Positions 30,347 through 39,605 of a stretch of 64,000 nucleotides of DNA are shown piece after piece. The notes beneath the pieces are model-generated. The model ran no database searches, was not told the DNA's origin, and was given only the letters and a program-made list of their open reading frames with translations. Each line of letters begins with the position of its first letter. Positions within the stretch are counted from its first letter, which is position 1. This stretch comes from Helicobacter suis HS1 (lineage in GTDB: Bacteria > Campylobacterota > Campylobacteria > Campylobacterales > Helicobacteraceae): assembly GCF_026000295.1 (NCBI RefSeq), contig NZ_AP026769.1, forward strand, positions 124,001 to 188,000, written 5' to 3'. The translations under genes were made by a program, and so were the position numbers.

Positions 30347-32971
30347 GTGCACCAAAACACCCAACTAGAGCTAAACTTTCTCCAAGACTTATTACTAGAA
30401 ATTTTACAAGAATTTAGCCCGGCTAGCATCAATCATTTTTTGGCACTTAAAGAGTTATTTAGTAGCTCTGCCCCTCAAGAAATGTTGACAAAACAATTAC
30501 AGGCTAGTATTGCCTCCGAACAGATTTTAGATGTGATTAAGGCCTTTTCTCTCTATAATATTTTGGCTAATATCATTGAGGAGCGCTACCAGAATAAACA
30601 ACCCTCTTTGTTAGGCATTACACAGGCCTATAGCTCTCTTAAACAAGAAGGATTTACAGAGAAAACCCTGCAAGAGAAGTTTAGCCAAATTACTTTTTAC
30701 CCCGTTTTTACTGCCCACCCCACCCAATCCATGCGCCGTACCTTCCTAGAAGCTATTTATGAAATGTATCAAGACCTCTCTACACTTTTTGATAACCCTT
30801 GTAGCCCCCATGCAACCAAACATGCTAAAGAGCGCCTAGCTTATCGCTTGCGTCTTTTATGGAATAGCCACCTTGTACGCCAAGAAAAACTAGAAGTACT
30901 CTTTGAGCTAGATAACTTACTTTATATTTTGGAAAACTCGCTTTTGTCCAGTTGTTTAGAGTTGTTCCAAGAAATCCAAGAGAAGTTAGAACAACCCTTA
31001 GAACATGCTCCAATTCAATTAGGTAGTTGGATAGGGGGCGATCGCGATGGCAATCCTACGGTGAGTAATGATCTAGTGCGCCAAGTGATCTTAATCCAAC
31101 ATGATTTAATCATCAATCTTTATTTAAAACAAATTAAAAAGTTACGCCGTGAGCTTTCTATTTCTGCTGATCTTTGCCCCATTTCAGAGGATTTAAAGGC
31201 AGATTTAGAAGCACATTATTCTAAACTGGATTTGACAAGTGCTAGGTTACACATTAAAGAGCCCTTTAGAGCCAAGTTAGTTTTAATGGAGTTAAAGCTA
31301 AAAAACCGCCTCATTGCTCTAAATTCCCCTCTACCTATAGATTTCGCTTACCAAGATGCTCAAGAATTACTGGCAGATATTACGCTACTACTTAAAAATC
31401 TCAAACCAAGTTTACAGCGCTCTTTATTGCATTTCAAGCACTTGGTACTTTTAGGTGGGTTTCATTTATTGCGCCTAGATTTTAGAGAACATAGAGAGGT
31501 TTTTCTTTATGCCGTGAGTGAGGTTTTTAGCCTGCTTGGTTTGTGCTCTGGTTTTCATAGTCTAGGAGAAGATCAAAAATTAGAAATTTTAGATCATGCC
31601 CTTAGTTTAGAACCTCTAGCTCTTTCTACACTATTGCCTAAAGTGAGTGAGGAGTGTAAACGCCTCTTAGAGGCTTTTCTAACAATTATATGGGCAAAGA
31701 TTAGAATTGCTAAGCCTACCTTTGCCTCTATTATTGTCTCTATGACCACTCAAGCTAGCGATTTGCTTTGTGTGTTATGGCTGGCTAAGCAGGCTAGATT
31801 AAATCACCCTTACCAAATCTACATCACCCCCCTTTTTGAAACCATCAACGATCTCAACCATGCCCCACGAATTTTACAAACCCTATACGCCAATTCCCAC
31901 TATAAAGCCTATCTAAAAAGCATGGATAATAAACAAGAGATCATGATTGGCTATTCAGACTCAAGTAAAGATGGGGGGATATTTGCCAGTAATTATAATC
32001 TTTACATCGCTATTAGTGAGCTCATGGCTTTAGGAAAAGAATTAGACATTCAGTTTATTTTATTCCATGGACGCGGGGGGAGTGTGAGTCGTGGGGGTGG
32101 GAGTTTAGAAGATGCCCTTTTAAGCGCGCCTCTTTATAGCGTGCAAGATACCTTAAAAATCACCGAACAAGGCGAAGTGATTAGTTCTAGATATCTCAAC
32201 GCCACTAGCGCACATAAAAACCTCTCTAACATCATGGGCGCTTTGTTGAAAAAATCTATTTATGATACACATGGTATTTCTCCACCTAAAAGTCTAGCCA
32301 CACAAACCATGCAAACCCTCTCTACTCTCTCTTATCAGACCTACCGCCAACTATACACCATGCCCGGTTTTTTAGACTATTTTAAATACGCCACCCCCAT
32401 TACCTTTATCCAAGAACTCAATCTTGGCTCTCGCCCGGCTAAGCGCAAGGAAAGTAGCTGTATTGAGGATTTACGGGCAATCCCTTGGGTCTTTGCTTGG
32501 ACTCAAAACCGCAGTATTTTGCCCGCTTGGTATGGGGTGGGTAGTGCTTTGCAAAGTGTGCCTTTAGAACACTTACGCGATCATTACCAAGAGGGAGGGT
32601 TTTTTAAGGTCGTGTTAGATAACATCGCTCAGGTGCTTTTAAAGGTTGATCTAGACATTGCTAAACAATACCACTGCTTTGCCCTACACACTCAAAATGC
32701 GACTAAGATTTGGGAATGCATTGAAAGAGAGTATCAAATAACCTTGCGCTTAGTATTAGCGGTACGCTTAGAAACAAAACTTTTAGAAAAAGACCCGCTG
32801 ATACAACAAGGTATTTTATTTAGAAAACCTTATATCAACGCTCTAAACTGCTTACAAATTGAGCTCATTAAAGTCTTTGATCAAGCAGATAGCCTAAAGC
32901 AGGCAAAATTAAAGCTAGCCATAGAAAGTACTTTAATAGGCATTGCCCAGGGGCTACGCAATACCGGTTAG
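30347..32971 (+). CDS. ppc: Phosphoenolpyruvate carboxylase
   Basis: PEP carboxylase fixes bicarbonate onto phosphoenolpyruvate to give oxaloacetate, filling the citric-acid cycle. Every key motif is visible: FTAHPTQSMRRT (catalytic His), GSWIGGDRDGNP, LLRLDFREH, GYSDSSKDGGIF, FHGRGGSVSRGGG, QGEVISSRY, GSRPAKRK, IPWVFAWTQNR and the invariant C-terminus GLRNTG. From GTG 30347, with AGGAGG upstream, it is 874 residues, the usual length; an open extension to 30230 lies within ilvC upstream sequence. I do not recall this enzyme in H. pylori, so it is likely to be a metabolic difference of this group. Confidence 0.95.
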   Translation: MHQNTQLELNFLQDLLLEILQEFSPASINHFLALKELFSSSAPQEMLTKQLQASIASEQILDVIKAFSLYNILANIIEERYQNKQPSLLGITQAYSSLKQEGFTEKTLQEKFSQITFYPVFTAHPTQSMRRTFLEAIYEMYQDLSTLFDNPCSPHATKHAKERLAYRLRLLWNSHLVRQEKLEVLFELDNLLYILENSLLSSCLELFQEIQEKLEQPLEHAPIQLGSWIGGDRDGNPTVSNDLVRQVILIQHDLIINLYLKQIKKLRRELSISADLCPISEDLKADLEAHYSKLDLTSARLHIKEPFRAKLVLMELKLKNRLIALNSPLPIDFAYQDAQELLADITLLLKNLKPSLQRSLLHFKHLVLLGGFHLLRLDFREHREVFLYAVSEVFSLLGLCSGFHSLGEDQKLEILDHALSLEPLALSTLLPKVSEECKRLLEAFLTIIWAKIRIAKPTFASIIVSMTTQASDLLCVLWLAKQARLNHPYQIYITPLFETINDLNHAPRILQTLYANSHYKAYLKSMDNKQEIMIGYSDSSKDGGIFASNYNLYIAISELMALGKELDIQFILFHGRGGSVSRGGGSLEDALLSAPLYSVQDTLKITEQGEVISSRYLNATSAHKNLSNIMGALLKKSIYDTHGISPPKSLATQTMQTLSTLSYQTYRQLYTMPGFLDYFKYATPITFIQELNLGSRPAKRKESSCIEDLRAIPWVFAWTQNRSILPAWYGVGSALQSVPLEHLRDHYQEGGFFKVVLDNIAQVLLKVDLDIAKQYHCFALHTQNATKIWECIEREYQITLRLVLAVRLETKLLEKDPLIQQGILFRKPYINALNCLQIELIKVFDQADSLKQAKLKLAIESTLIGIAQGLRNTG

Positions 32972-32980
32972 GAGTTTTAA

Positions 32981-34678
32981 ATGGTTTGGATTTTTTTAGT
33001 ATATGCAGCGATGGCTTCTTGGTTGCAGGCCTTAGCCATTGAGACCACCACAGATATTTTTTTAAGAAAGCAAAAATCAGGGCATTTTAGCGGAGTGGTT
33101 CTTTACAAAAACACCCCCCAAAAACATTTAATAGTAAAGGGGACTTATAACATTGCAGGCAATACACTTACTTTAAAAGCCACCCAACTTAAAAGGTTGC
33201 CCCTTAAAAAATATTCCAAATCTCAGATTTATCCTCTCTCACAAGTACAAGCCTCTGAACAACTGGGTAGTATTTTACCCTCTAAAATTAGCAAGGGTAC
33301 ACATATTTATTTTAAAGAACTAGGTACGCAAAAAGTGTCAAGTATTTTGGGTATGGGTGATTTAAACTCGTACTCTAACTCCAAAACCTCTCATTTTACC
33401 TCATCTGCCCACCGGGTAACAAGATTTAGCACAGACCCTACAAAAATAACACGCAACCAACAGAGCCCACAAACCCAAACCACCCTCACAGAATCTAATA
33501 CGCGTTTTTCTAAACCTAGTTCTCTAGCTACTTTAAGCACCAAAAGTACACCTACAAGCAGACGCACAAGAACTTCTAGCGCGTCAAAAACTTCTAGCAC
33601 GCGTGCGCGCTCTACTCGCACCGGTACTACCTCGCGTACAACAAGTACAACTAAACGCACCAGTAAAACTTCTAAAACTTCTAGCCGTTCTACTAGGGCT
33701 TCTTCTAATCAAGGTTATAATAATACCTCCCCTGCCCTACAAGACTCACAACCCTACACCTCTAATTCTGCTAATAGCCAAGATTTAACAATCTCTAATC
33801 CCTCTGATAACCAACCAAGTTATGTTTCTCCTGATGATAATATCTTGCTCCCTATGCCTCAAAGCCCAAGCCCTACACAAATAACAGCCACCCCGTCTAA
33901 TGCCTCTATCTCCAAACAATTAGAAACGCAAAATACCCCAATAGATTTAGATTCTACTAATGATGATACCCAAGAAGTGGCCTGTGGTTATTGGACTTAT
34001 GAAGATGATAAATTACAAGCTATCCGCCCTACTTTGGTGCGTCGTTTAGATAGAACTAGCGGGCAGTATTTAGATATTAGCCCTTGTAATTTTGATAGCA
34101 CGCATGGCAAAAGCGGTAAAATCATTTTAGCCTACACACAACTACCCGATCAAATTCAAGAATTTGCCCCCGTTAAAACCACGCACACTTTCACACTCAG
34201 CAAAGCCAATTACTCAGAAAAATTATGCTACCGCGCTAGAACCCGTCAATGCTTATATATTGAGCCTAATAGTGTGCAAGAGTGGACAAGTACCTACTTA
34301 ACAACTACTATTAGAACCACCAAAACCTATAAACGCCCGCCCCAAGTAGGGAGTGATACCTCCACAGAATATAAACAAATCTTAGATGAGAATAAAGCAG
34401 AGCGCAGCACGGTTATTAATAAAGACGATCTACACCTAAGCCCGCAATTTATGGAATTTGTAGAGGTGTATGAGGGAAAGTATTTAGATAGCAACACAGC
34501 TAACGCACCAGAATATTTAGCTTGGAAAGAAAAAGTAGTGCGCCCTAATCAAGGTACATGTAGCCAGTATGCAATTGAAGAACTTAGCCGCAATAAAAAT
34601 GTACTGCCCAGTATCCACAATACCAAAATTGTGTGTGTAAAAAGTGGGGATTATCTGCTAGATCAAAATACGCCATAG
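32981..34678 (+). CDS. Exported Ser/Thr-rich protein, unknown function
   Basis: I do not recognise this family. A 565-residue protein with a signal peptide (IFLVYAAMASWLQALA) and an N-terminal domain of about 120 residues. A strongly basic Ser/Thr/Arg region follows (about 130-245; repeats such as TSKTSKTSSR and STRTGTTSRTTST) with Asn/Pro/Ser-rich sequence to about 325. The C-terminal domain has four or more cysteines (ACGYW, SPCNF, KLCYRARTRQCLY, GTCSQY, IVCVK), suggesting a disulfide-bonded periplasmic or surface domain. The ATG is 10 nt after ppc with a TAGGAG ribosome site. The disordered region could be a linker through peptidoglycan or a DNA/polyanion-binding tail. No terminal anchor is visible. 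Confidence 0.7.
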   Translation: MVWIFLVYAAMASWLQALAIETTTDIFLRKQKSGHFSGVVLYKNTPQKHLIVKGTYNIAGNTLTLKATQLKRLPLKKYSKSQIYPLSQVQASEQLGSILPSKISKGTHIYFKELGTQKVSSILGMGDLNSYSNSKTSHFTSSAHRVTRFSTDPTKITRNQQSPQTQTTLTESNTRFSKPSSLATLSTKSTPTSRRTRTSSASKTSSTRARSTRTGTTSRTTSTTKRTSKTSKTSSRSTRASSNQGYNNTSPALQDSQPYTSNSANSQDLTISNPSDNQPSYVSPDDNILLPMPQSPSPTQITATPSNASISKQLETQNTPIDLDSTNDDTQEVACGYWTYEDDKLQAIRPTLVRRLDRTSGQYLDISPCNFDSTHGKSGKIILAYTQLPDQIQEFAPVKTTHTFTLSKANYSEKLCYRARTRQCLYIEPNSVQEWTSTYLTTTIRTTKTYKRPPQVGSDTSTEYKQILDENKAERSTVINKDDLHLSPQFMEFVEVYEGKYLDSNTANAPEYLAWKEKVVRPNQGTCSQYAIEELSRNKNVLPSIHNTKIVCVKSGDYLLDQNTP

Positions 34679-34715
34679 ATTAATACAGCGCGCTCTGTTT
34701 CAGAAAATTTTAATT

Positions 34716-34730
34716 ATATTGTTGTAATAT
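34716..34730. promoter_or_regulatory. Inverted repeat upstream of the FecA-type receptor
   Basis: ATATT-GTTGT-AATAT, a perfect 5+5 dyad in the 156-nt region before the receptor gene. It is of the A/T-rich type bound by Fur or NikR in Helicobacter; which regulator is not decidable from sequence alone. Confidence 0.35.
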
Positions 34731-34804
34731 CCCCATGTTTTATTAAAAAAAACGGATTTTTATTACTAAATCCTTCGCCTCAAGTTTCAATGATCTTTCC
34801 TGCC

Positions 34805-34821
34805 TTCTAAAATTTTTAGAA
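34805..34821. promoter_or_regulatory. Palindrome adjoining the ribosome site of the FecA-type receptor
   Basis: TTCTAAAA-T-TTTTAGAA, a perfect 8+1+8 dyad ending 3 nt before the AAGGAG ribosome site. It could be an operator or an RNA hairpin limiting translation. It resembles neither a GC-rich terminator nor a recognised riboswitch. Confidence 0.4.
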
Positions 34822-34834
34822 CAAGGAGTTTTAG

Positions 34835-37357
34835 TTGCATAAAAAATTATACTGGGTTTTAATGGCTAGTTTGGTTACTCAAGCAACTCTAGTGGCTAAG
34901 GATAAAACCTACACTTTAGGTAAAGTCTCTACATCGGGTCAAAAAGATAAAACAGATTACTCCGGCCATGTCAATCTAGGTTATAGCGGGATTACAGCCC
35001 CTAAGAGTTGGCAAGATGAAGAGGTTAAAAAATACACCGGTAGCCGCACGGTGATCTCTAATAAACAACTTACCCAAACCGCTAACCAAAGCATTGAAGA
35101 GGTTTTACAAAATGTCCCGGGAATGCAGGTTAGAAATACAACAGGTGTAGGCGCGATGCCCTCGATTCAAATTAGAGGCTTTGGCGCAGGTGGCTCAGGG
35201 CATAGCGATGCAACACTAATGTTGGTTAATGGCATTCCTGTTTACATGGCTCCCTACTCTCATATTGAATTAGATATTTTCCCGGTTACTTTCCAAGCCG
35301 TAGATCGCATTGATGTGATTAAAGGCGGGGGAAGTGTGCAGTATGGGCCTAATACTTATGGGGGGATTGTTAATATCATCACTAAACCCATTCCTAAGCA
35401 CTGGGAAAGCCAAGTAGCAGAGAGAGTTACCTATTGGGCTAAGGCTAGAAATGCCGGTTTTGCTAGCCCTCCTTCAAATACAGGCGATTCCTCTTTTCTA
35501 AAGTCTTTAAGTAATAATATGCTTTATAACACCTATGTAAGAAGTGGAGGCATGATTAATAAACACTTTGGTGTGCAGGCACAGGCTAACTGGGTTAACG
35601 GGCAAGGTTTTAGAGATAATAGCCCAACTAATATCCAAAACTACTGGCTTGATGGAGTCTATGACATTAATGAAAAAAATGGGATTAAAGCCTACTACCA
35701 ATACTATAAGTTTAATATCGCCCAGCCCGGAAGCCTAAGTAGCCAAAACTACCAACAAAATCGTTTTATGAATCAACGCCCCTTTAATGCCAAAGGTGGG
35801 CGATCGCAACGCTTTGGGATTGTGTATGAAAACCACTTTGGCGATTTAGATAAGATAGGTGGGACTTTTAGTTTCACTTATTATGGGCAGTTCATGACAA
35901 GAGATTTTCAAGTGAGCTCTAGTTATAACAGCGCTAATATGGTTGAGTGTTTTAGCACAGAAAGCTGTACAGCTCAGGGTCTTGCTGGTTATAACTTAGC
36001 CATGCCCTATTATGCGACTAACTATCATGGCTGGGCAGAGGTAGAAAACCCCGTGCGATCTATTAATAATGCCTTTGAACCCAAAGTTAATTTAGTGGTT
36101 AAGAGTGGCAAGATTAAACAAACTTTTATTATGGGTTTGCGCTTCATGACAACAACCTTTCTCCAACGCCAGTATATGAACACTAATGAGTGCGCCACAC
36201 AGACTAGCGGTGAAGGGAAAGGTTTTTTATGTGCGGGGGCAAATGTGATGAGTGGTTGGCAACCCCATATCAAACACGGATTATATCATAACTGGAATGA
36301 TTGGCACAATAACTACACCGCGATTTATTTAAGCGATCGCATTGAAACGAGCAACGGGCGCTTTTTTGTCGTACCCGGTTTGCGCTATGCTTTAGTACAA
36401 TATAACAATGAGAACGCCTCTAATTGGGTTTCTATCCCTGAGAATGATTTAAAAAAGATCAAGCACATGAATAACTGGATGCCCTCAGCTAATATTGGCT
36501 TTATTCCGGTACAAGGCGATCACACTGTGCTTACTTATTTTAACTTCCAGCGCAGCTATGTTCCCCCCCAATTAGATGTTTTAAGTTATGGTGGGGCGGA
36601 GTATTTCACCCAACACTTTGATGAGGTAGAGGCCGGCGCGCGTTATACTTATAAAGAAAATTTTAGTTTTAATGCTGATTACTTCCGCATTTGGGCACGC
36701 GATTTTGCAACAGGTCAGTATTCTGTTTACACCAGTGGCCCGATGAAGGGCAATGTACGCCCGGTTGATGGCTATTCTCAAGGCGTAGAGCTAGAGATGT
36801 ATTATAGACCAATTAAAGGATTACAATTCCATGCGGCCTTTAACTACATTGATACCCGTGTTACAAGCCATAGCCCTTTAACAGATTTAAACGGCGATGT
36901 ACTCCCCGGCACAAGTTACAATAAACATTTCCCCTTTGTAAGCCCCTATCAGTTTATTTTTGATGCGCGCTACACCTATGCTAAAACCACCTTTGGACTC
37001 TCTAGCTATTTTTATAGCCGTGCTTACAGTGGGATTAGCAATAGCACAGCGGGGGGTTATTATGGAACGCAGTATTATAGCGGAGGGAATAATTTTGAAA
37101 GTGTAAACAATAGTGGTTATCAATGTGCAGAGTGGTGTATGACCCAACATGAAGGGCTCTTGCCTTGGTATTGGGTGTGGAATATTGAAATAAGCCAGAT
37201 ATTCTGGGAAAGTGGGAGACATAAAATTGTGGGGAGTTTACAGGTGAATAATATCTTTAACATGAAATACTTCTTTACAGGTATTGGCTCTAGTCCAGCA
37301 GGGTTACAATCTGCCCCCGGGCGCTCGGTTACGGTGTATTTGAGTTATCAATTCTAA
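34835..37357 (+). CDS. TonB-dependent outer membrane receptor, FecA type
   Basis: An 840-residue TonB-dependent transporter. The signal peptide is followed by the plug domain: SRTVISNKQL, SIEEVLQNVPGMQVRN, PSIQIRGFG, ATLMLVNGIPVYMAPY and VDRIDVIKGGGSVQYGPNTYGGIVNIIT. A long barrel follows, ending in the terminal aromatic YLSYQF. By its plug sequence it belongs with Helicobacter FecA-annotated receptors, some of which import nickel rather than ferric citrate. The TTG start has AAGGAG 6 nt upstream. Two dyads lie in the upstream region and fit metal-dependent control. Substrate uncertain. Confidence 0.88.
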   Translation: MHKKLYWVLMASLVTQATLVAKDKTYTLGKVSTSGQKDKTDYSGHVNLGYSGITAPKSWQDEEVKKYTGSRTVISNKQLTQTANQSIEEVLQNVPGMQVRNTTGVGAMPSIQIRGFGAGGSGHSDATLMLVNGIPVYMAPYSHIELDIFPVTFQAVDRIDVIKGGGSVQYGPNTYGGIVNIITKPIPKHWESQVAERVTYWAKARNAGFASPPSNTGDSSFLKSLSNNMLYNTYVRSGGMINKHFGVQAQANWVNGQGFRDNSPTNIQNYWLDGVYDINEKNGIKAYYQYYKFNIAQPGSLSSQNYQQNRFMNQRPFNAKGGRSQRFGIVYENHFGDLDKIGGTFSFTYYGQFMTRDFQVSSSYNSANMVECFSTESCTAQGLAGYNLAMPYYATNYHGWAEVENPVRSINNAFEPKVNLVVKSGKIKQTFIMGLRFMTTTFLQRQYMNTNECATQTSGEGKGFLCAGANVMSGWQPHIKHGLYHNWNDWHNNYTAIYLSDRIETSNGRFFVVPGLRYALVQYNNENASNWVSIPENDLKKIKHMNNWMPSANIGFIPVQGDHTVLTYFNFQRSYVPPQLDVLSYGGAEYFTQHFDEVEAGARYTYKENFSFNADYFRIWARDFATGQYSVYTSGPMKGNVRPVDGYSQGVELEMYYRPIKGLQFHAAFNYIDTRVTSHSPLTDLNGDVLPGTSYNKHFPFVSPYQFIFDARYTYAKTTFGLSSYFYSRAYSGISNSTAGGYYGTQYYSGGNNFESVNNSGYQCAEWCMTQHEGLLPWYWVWNIEISQIFWESGRHKIVGSLQVNNIFNMKYFFTGIGSSPAGLQSAPGRSVTVYLSYQF

Positions 37358-37378
37358 GGCAAATTTAAAGAGATAGGG

Positions 37379-37384
37379 TATAAT
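37379..37384 (+). promoter_or_regulatory. -10 box of flgG
   Basis: TATAAT 28 nt before the flgG start, in the 54-nt gap after the receptor gene. No GG-N10-GC sigma-54 element is present here, unlike flgE. Confidence 0.45.
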
Positions 37385-37411
37385 GCCCACATTTTCATTA
37401 AAAGGTTAGCG

Positions 37412-38200
37412 ATGTTACGATCTCTTTACAGTGCGACAACAGGCATGTTAGGACAACAAACCCATATTGACACCACTTCTAACAACATTGCCAACGTTAA
37501 TACGGTGGGTTTTAAACGGCAACGGGCAGATTTTAACGATCTATTTTACCAAGCTTTACAGTATGCCGGTACCTCTACTTCTGATACCACTAGATCGCCA
37601 AATGGTATTGAAGTAGGCTTAGGGGTGCGCGCTGCTAGCGTAACTAAGATGTTTTCTCAGGGTAGCCCTAAAGAGACAGAAAATAACTTAGACATCGCCA
37701 TTACTGGTAAGGGCTTTTTTCAGATTCAAATGCCTGATGGCTCCACTGCTTATACCCGTGCAGGTAATTTTAAAATTGATGATCAAGGTAACATGGTTAC
37801 AACAGAGGGGTATTTACTCATTCCACAAATCACCTTCCCTCAAGACACCACCCAAATTAGTATCGGGGTAGATGGCACGGTTAGTGTTACACAGGGCAAT
37901 GCAAGTACTTCTAATGTGATAGGCCAGATTACCTTAGCTAATTTTATTAACCCGGCTGGTTTGCATGCTTTAGGGGATAATCTTTTAGCAGTAACTTCAG
38001 CTAGTGGACCGGCTATTGTGGGTAATGCTAATAGCGATGGCTATGGGCAATTACGGCAGGGTTTTTTAGAATTAAGCAATGTACGCCTAGTAGAGGAGAT
38101 GACCGATCTAATCACAGCTCAAAGAGCTTATGAAGCCAACTCAAAGACTATCCAAACGGCAGATAACATGCTCCAGACGGTTAATAGCTTGAAACGATAA
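37412..38200 (+). CDS. flgG: Flagellar distal rod protein FlgG
   Basis: A 262-residue distal rod protein: the flagellar N-terminus SLYSATTGMLGQQTHIDTTSNNIAN (split here for length) and VNTVGFKRQRADFNDL, the central ITGKGFFQIQMPDGSTAYTR and the C-terminus ELSNVRLVEEMTDLITAQR followed by AYEANSKTIQTADNML. The size fits FlgG rather than the larger hook protein FlgE or shorter rod proteins. It polymerises in the periplasm to form the drive-shaft rod. ATG 37412 follows AAAGG. Confidence 0.94.
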   Translation: MLRSLYSATTGMLGQQTHIDTTSNNIANVNTVGFKRQRADFNDLFYQALQYAGTSTSDTTRSPNGIEVGLGVRAASVTKMFSQGSPKETENNLDIAITGKGFFQIQMPDGSTAYTRAGNFKIDDQGNMVTTEGYLLIPQITFPQDTTQISIGVDGTVSVTQGNASTSNVIGQITLANFINPAGLHALGDNLLAVTSASGPAIVGNANSDGYGQLRQGFLELSNVRLVEEMTDLITAQRAYEANSKTIQTADNMLQTVNSLKR

Positions 38201-38201
38201 G

Positions 38202-38216
38202 AGGGGTTATTCCCCT
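38202..38216. terminator. Hairpin between flgG and the convergent glycosyltransferase
   Basis: AGGGG-TTATT-CCCCT immediately after the flgG stop, followed by a T-rich stretch. The stem is short but placed as a bidirectional terminator between converging genes. Confidence 0.4.
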
Positions 38217-38742
38217 ATTCTTTCCAACTTCTTAATAATTTTCTCATAGCTATATTCTTGGATTGTGCCGTGTAATTCTTGTGTTATCTTGTAATAATAG
38301 TCTGGATCACCTAAAAGTGCATTTATCTTATCTGCCATTTGTTCTGGAAGTGTTACAACAAGCTCTGCACACAATTCTTTAACATTACCCACATCGGTAC
38401 AGATAAAGGGGATACCAAATTGCATGCTTTCTAAAATCACCATAGGAAAAACCTCTGCATGGCTTCCATGTAAAAACAATATTTTCTTTTTAGCATGGCA
38501 CTTAGGAAGGTAGTCATCAATTCCATAAAAAAAATACACTTGTTTAAACCCATGTTGGCAATCTAATTGCTCTTTGAGATTCTTAAGACTTTCTAAAGTA
38601 TTACCTGTATCTAGGTTTCCACAAAAAATGAGGGGGATACTGACTTGACTTAAATAGTAAGCTCTAAGCACAAAATCTTGTCCCTTCTCTTTGTAATAGT
38701 TAGAGACATTAAGCACATAGGGTTTTAAAAGAAGGTCTGCTA

Positions 38743-38857
38743 GTTGTTCTGTTGTTCTGTTGTTCTGTTGTTCTGTTGTTCTGTTGTTCTGTTGTTCTGT
38801 TGTTCTGTTGTTCTGTTGTTCTGTTGTTCTGTTGTTCTGTTGTTCTGTTGTTCTGTT
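38743..38857 (+). repeat. Octanucleotide tandem array (14 units) in a glycosyltransferase
   Basis: GTTGTTCT repeated 14 times plus three bases, 115 nt, with no interruption. On the coding (minus) strand it encodes the eight-residue period RTTEQQNN. A change of one unit shifts the frame, the classic slipped-strand contingency design. Losing one unit joins the two halves of the glycosyltransferase. Confidence 0.95.
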
Positions 38858-39135
38858 AAGGCGCTTGTAATGGTTTTAGGTGGGCAAATGTCTTTTTCAA
38901 ATACACCATTTGGCAGAATATCTACAGAACAATAAGGTTTAAGATAAGTGTAGGCATGGCTATTTTTGTGCAGAAAATAAACACAATCGTAATATTTAAG
39001 AGTTTTCTTTAATTTGTGCCGTAGCCAAGCAATGTAGTACTTTTGCTTGTAGCGCTTAGAGTTAAAATAAAAACGCCTAATAATATCTTTAATCCTCTCT
39101 TTATACCCTAATGCCCATTCATGCATAAGACTATA

Positions 39136-39356
39136 CAAGTGGCTGAAGGGAAATGCATGGTTTGAAAGCTATGATGGTAGAGAGATGCTACCTGAGGAGC
39201 TAGGTTGTTATGCCAGCCAATATATGCTTTGGATCAAATGTATAGAGTCTAATAAACCTATCTGTATTTTAGAAGATGACTTTGGATTGCAACATAATTT
39301 TTATGAAAGTTTGATAGACTGCCTCTCAAGTCCGTTTGATTTAGTACGGCTTTGGG
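39136..39356 (+). repeat. 221-bp copied block inside the GT4 gene (source 39809-40029)
   Basis: Identical to 39809-40029, same orientation, offset 673. The source is the middle of the intact GT25 gene. The copy lies antisense to the GT4 gene it interrupts, and both GT4 flanks stay in one frame. Confidence 0.95.
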
Positions 39357-39605
39357 TCTCTTTAGATAAATTCCCACTAGAGATAGAACTTAACTTTCCT
39401 TCTCTAGTAATTTTTGTCTCCCCATACATGCCTGTTGTGATCACATATACTAAATGCCCTGCCTTAGCAAGCGCCAAAGTCAACCCATAATCTGCGCTAG
39501 CTAATCCAGTTTGTAGAGGGTGGTATTGTTCGGTTGTAAAAAGAATGGTCATAAAAATTCCTTGTTTTTAGACGATTATAGCCACTACGATCTGAAAGGA
39601 TACCC

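Larger units (their letters stand above)
38207..39552 (-). pseudogene. GT4-like glycosyltransferase, phase-variable and interrupted
   Basis: It is homologous along its length to the glycosyltransferase at 40487-41728. The N-terminal 65 codons (MTILFTTEQYHPLQ, DYGLTLALAKAGHLVYVIT) run from 39552 to 39357. The block 39136-39356 is copied GT25 sequence. Then HEWALGYKERIKDIIRR, YFLHKNSHAYTYLKPYCS and LPNGVFEKDI follow in the original frame to the octanucleotide array. After the array the GT-B donor half (LADLLLKPYVLNVSNYY, FLHGSHAEVFPMVILESMQFGIP) is in another frame. With 14 repeat units the frame closes at once (TAG at 38742), an OFF state; 13 or 16 units would restore it. Probably an LPS or surface-glycan transferase. 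Confidence 0.78.

Noticed and set aside
32981-34678. ComH (periplasmic DNA uptake protein)
   Set aside because: The basic low-complexity middle is suggestive, but I cannot match any part to ComH from memory, so no symbol is given.
38743-38857. CRISPR array
   Set aside because: The period is 8 nt with no spacers; it is a simple tandem repeat inside a gene. The same holds for 57527-57641.
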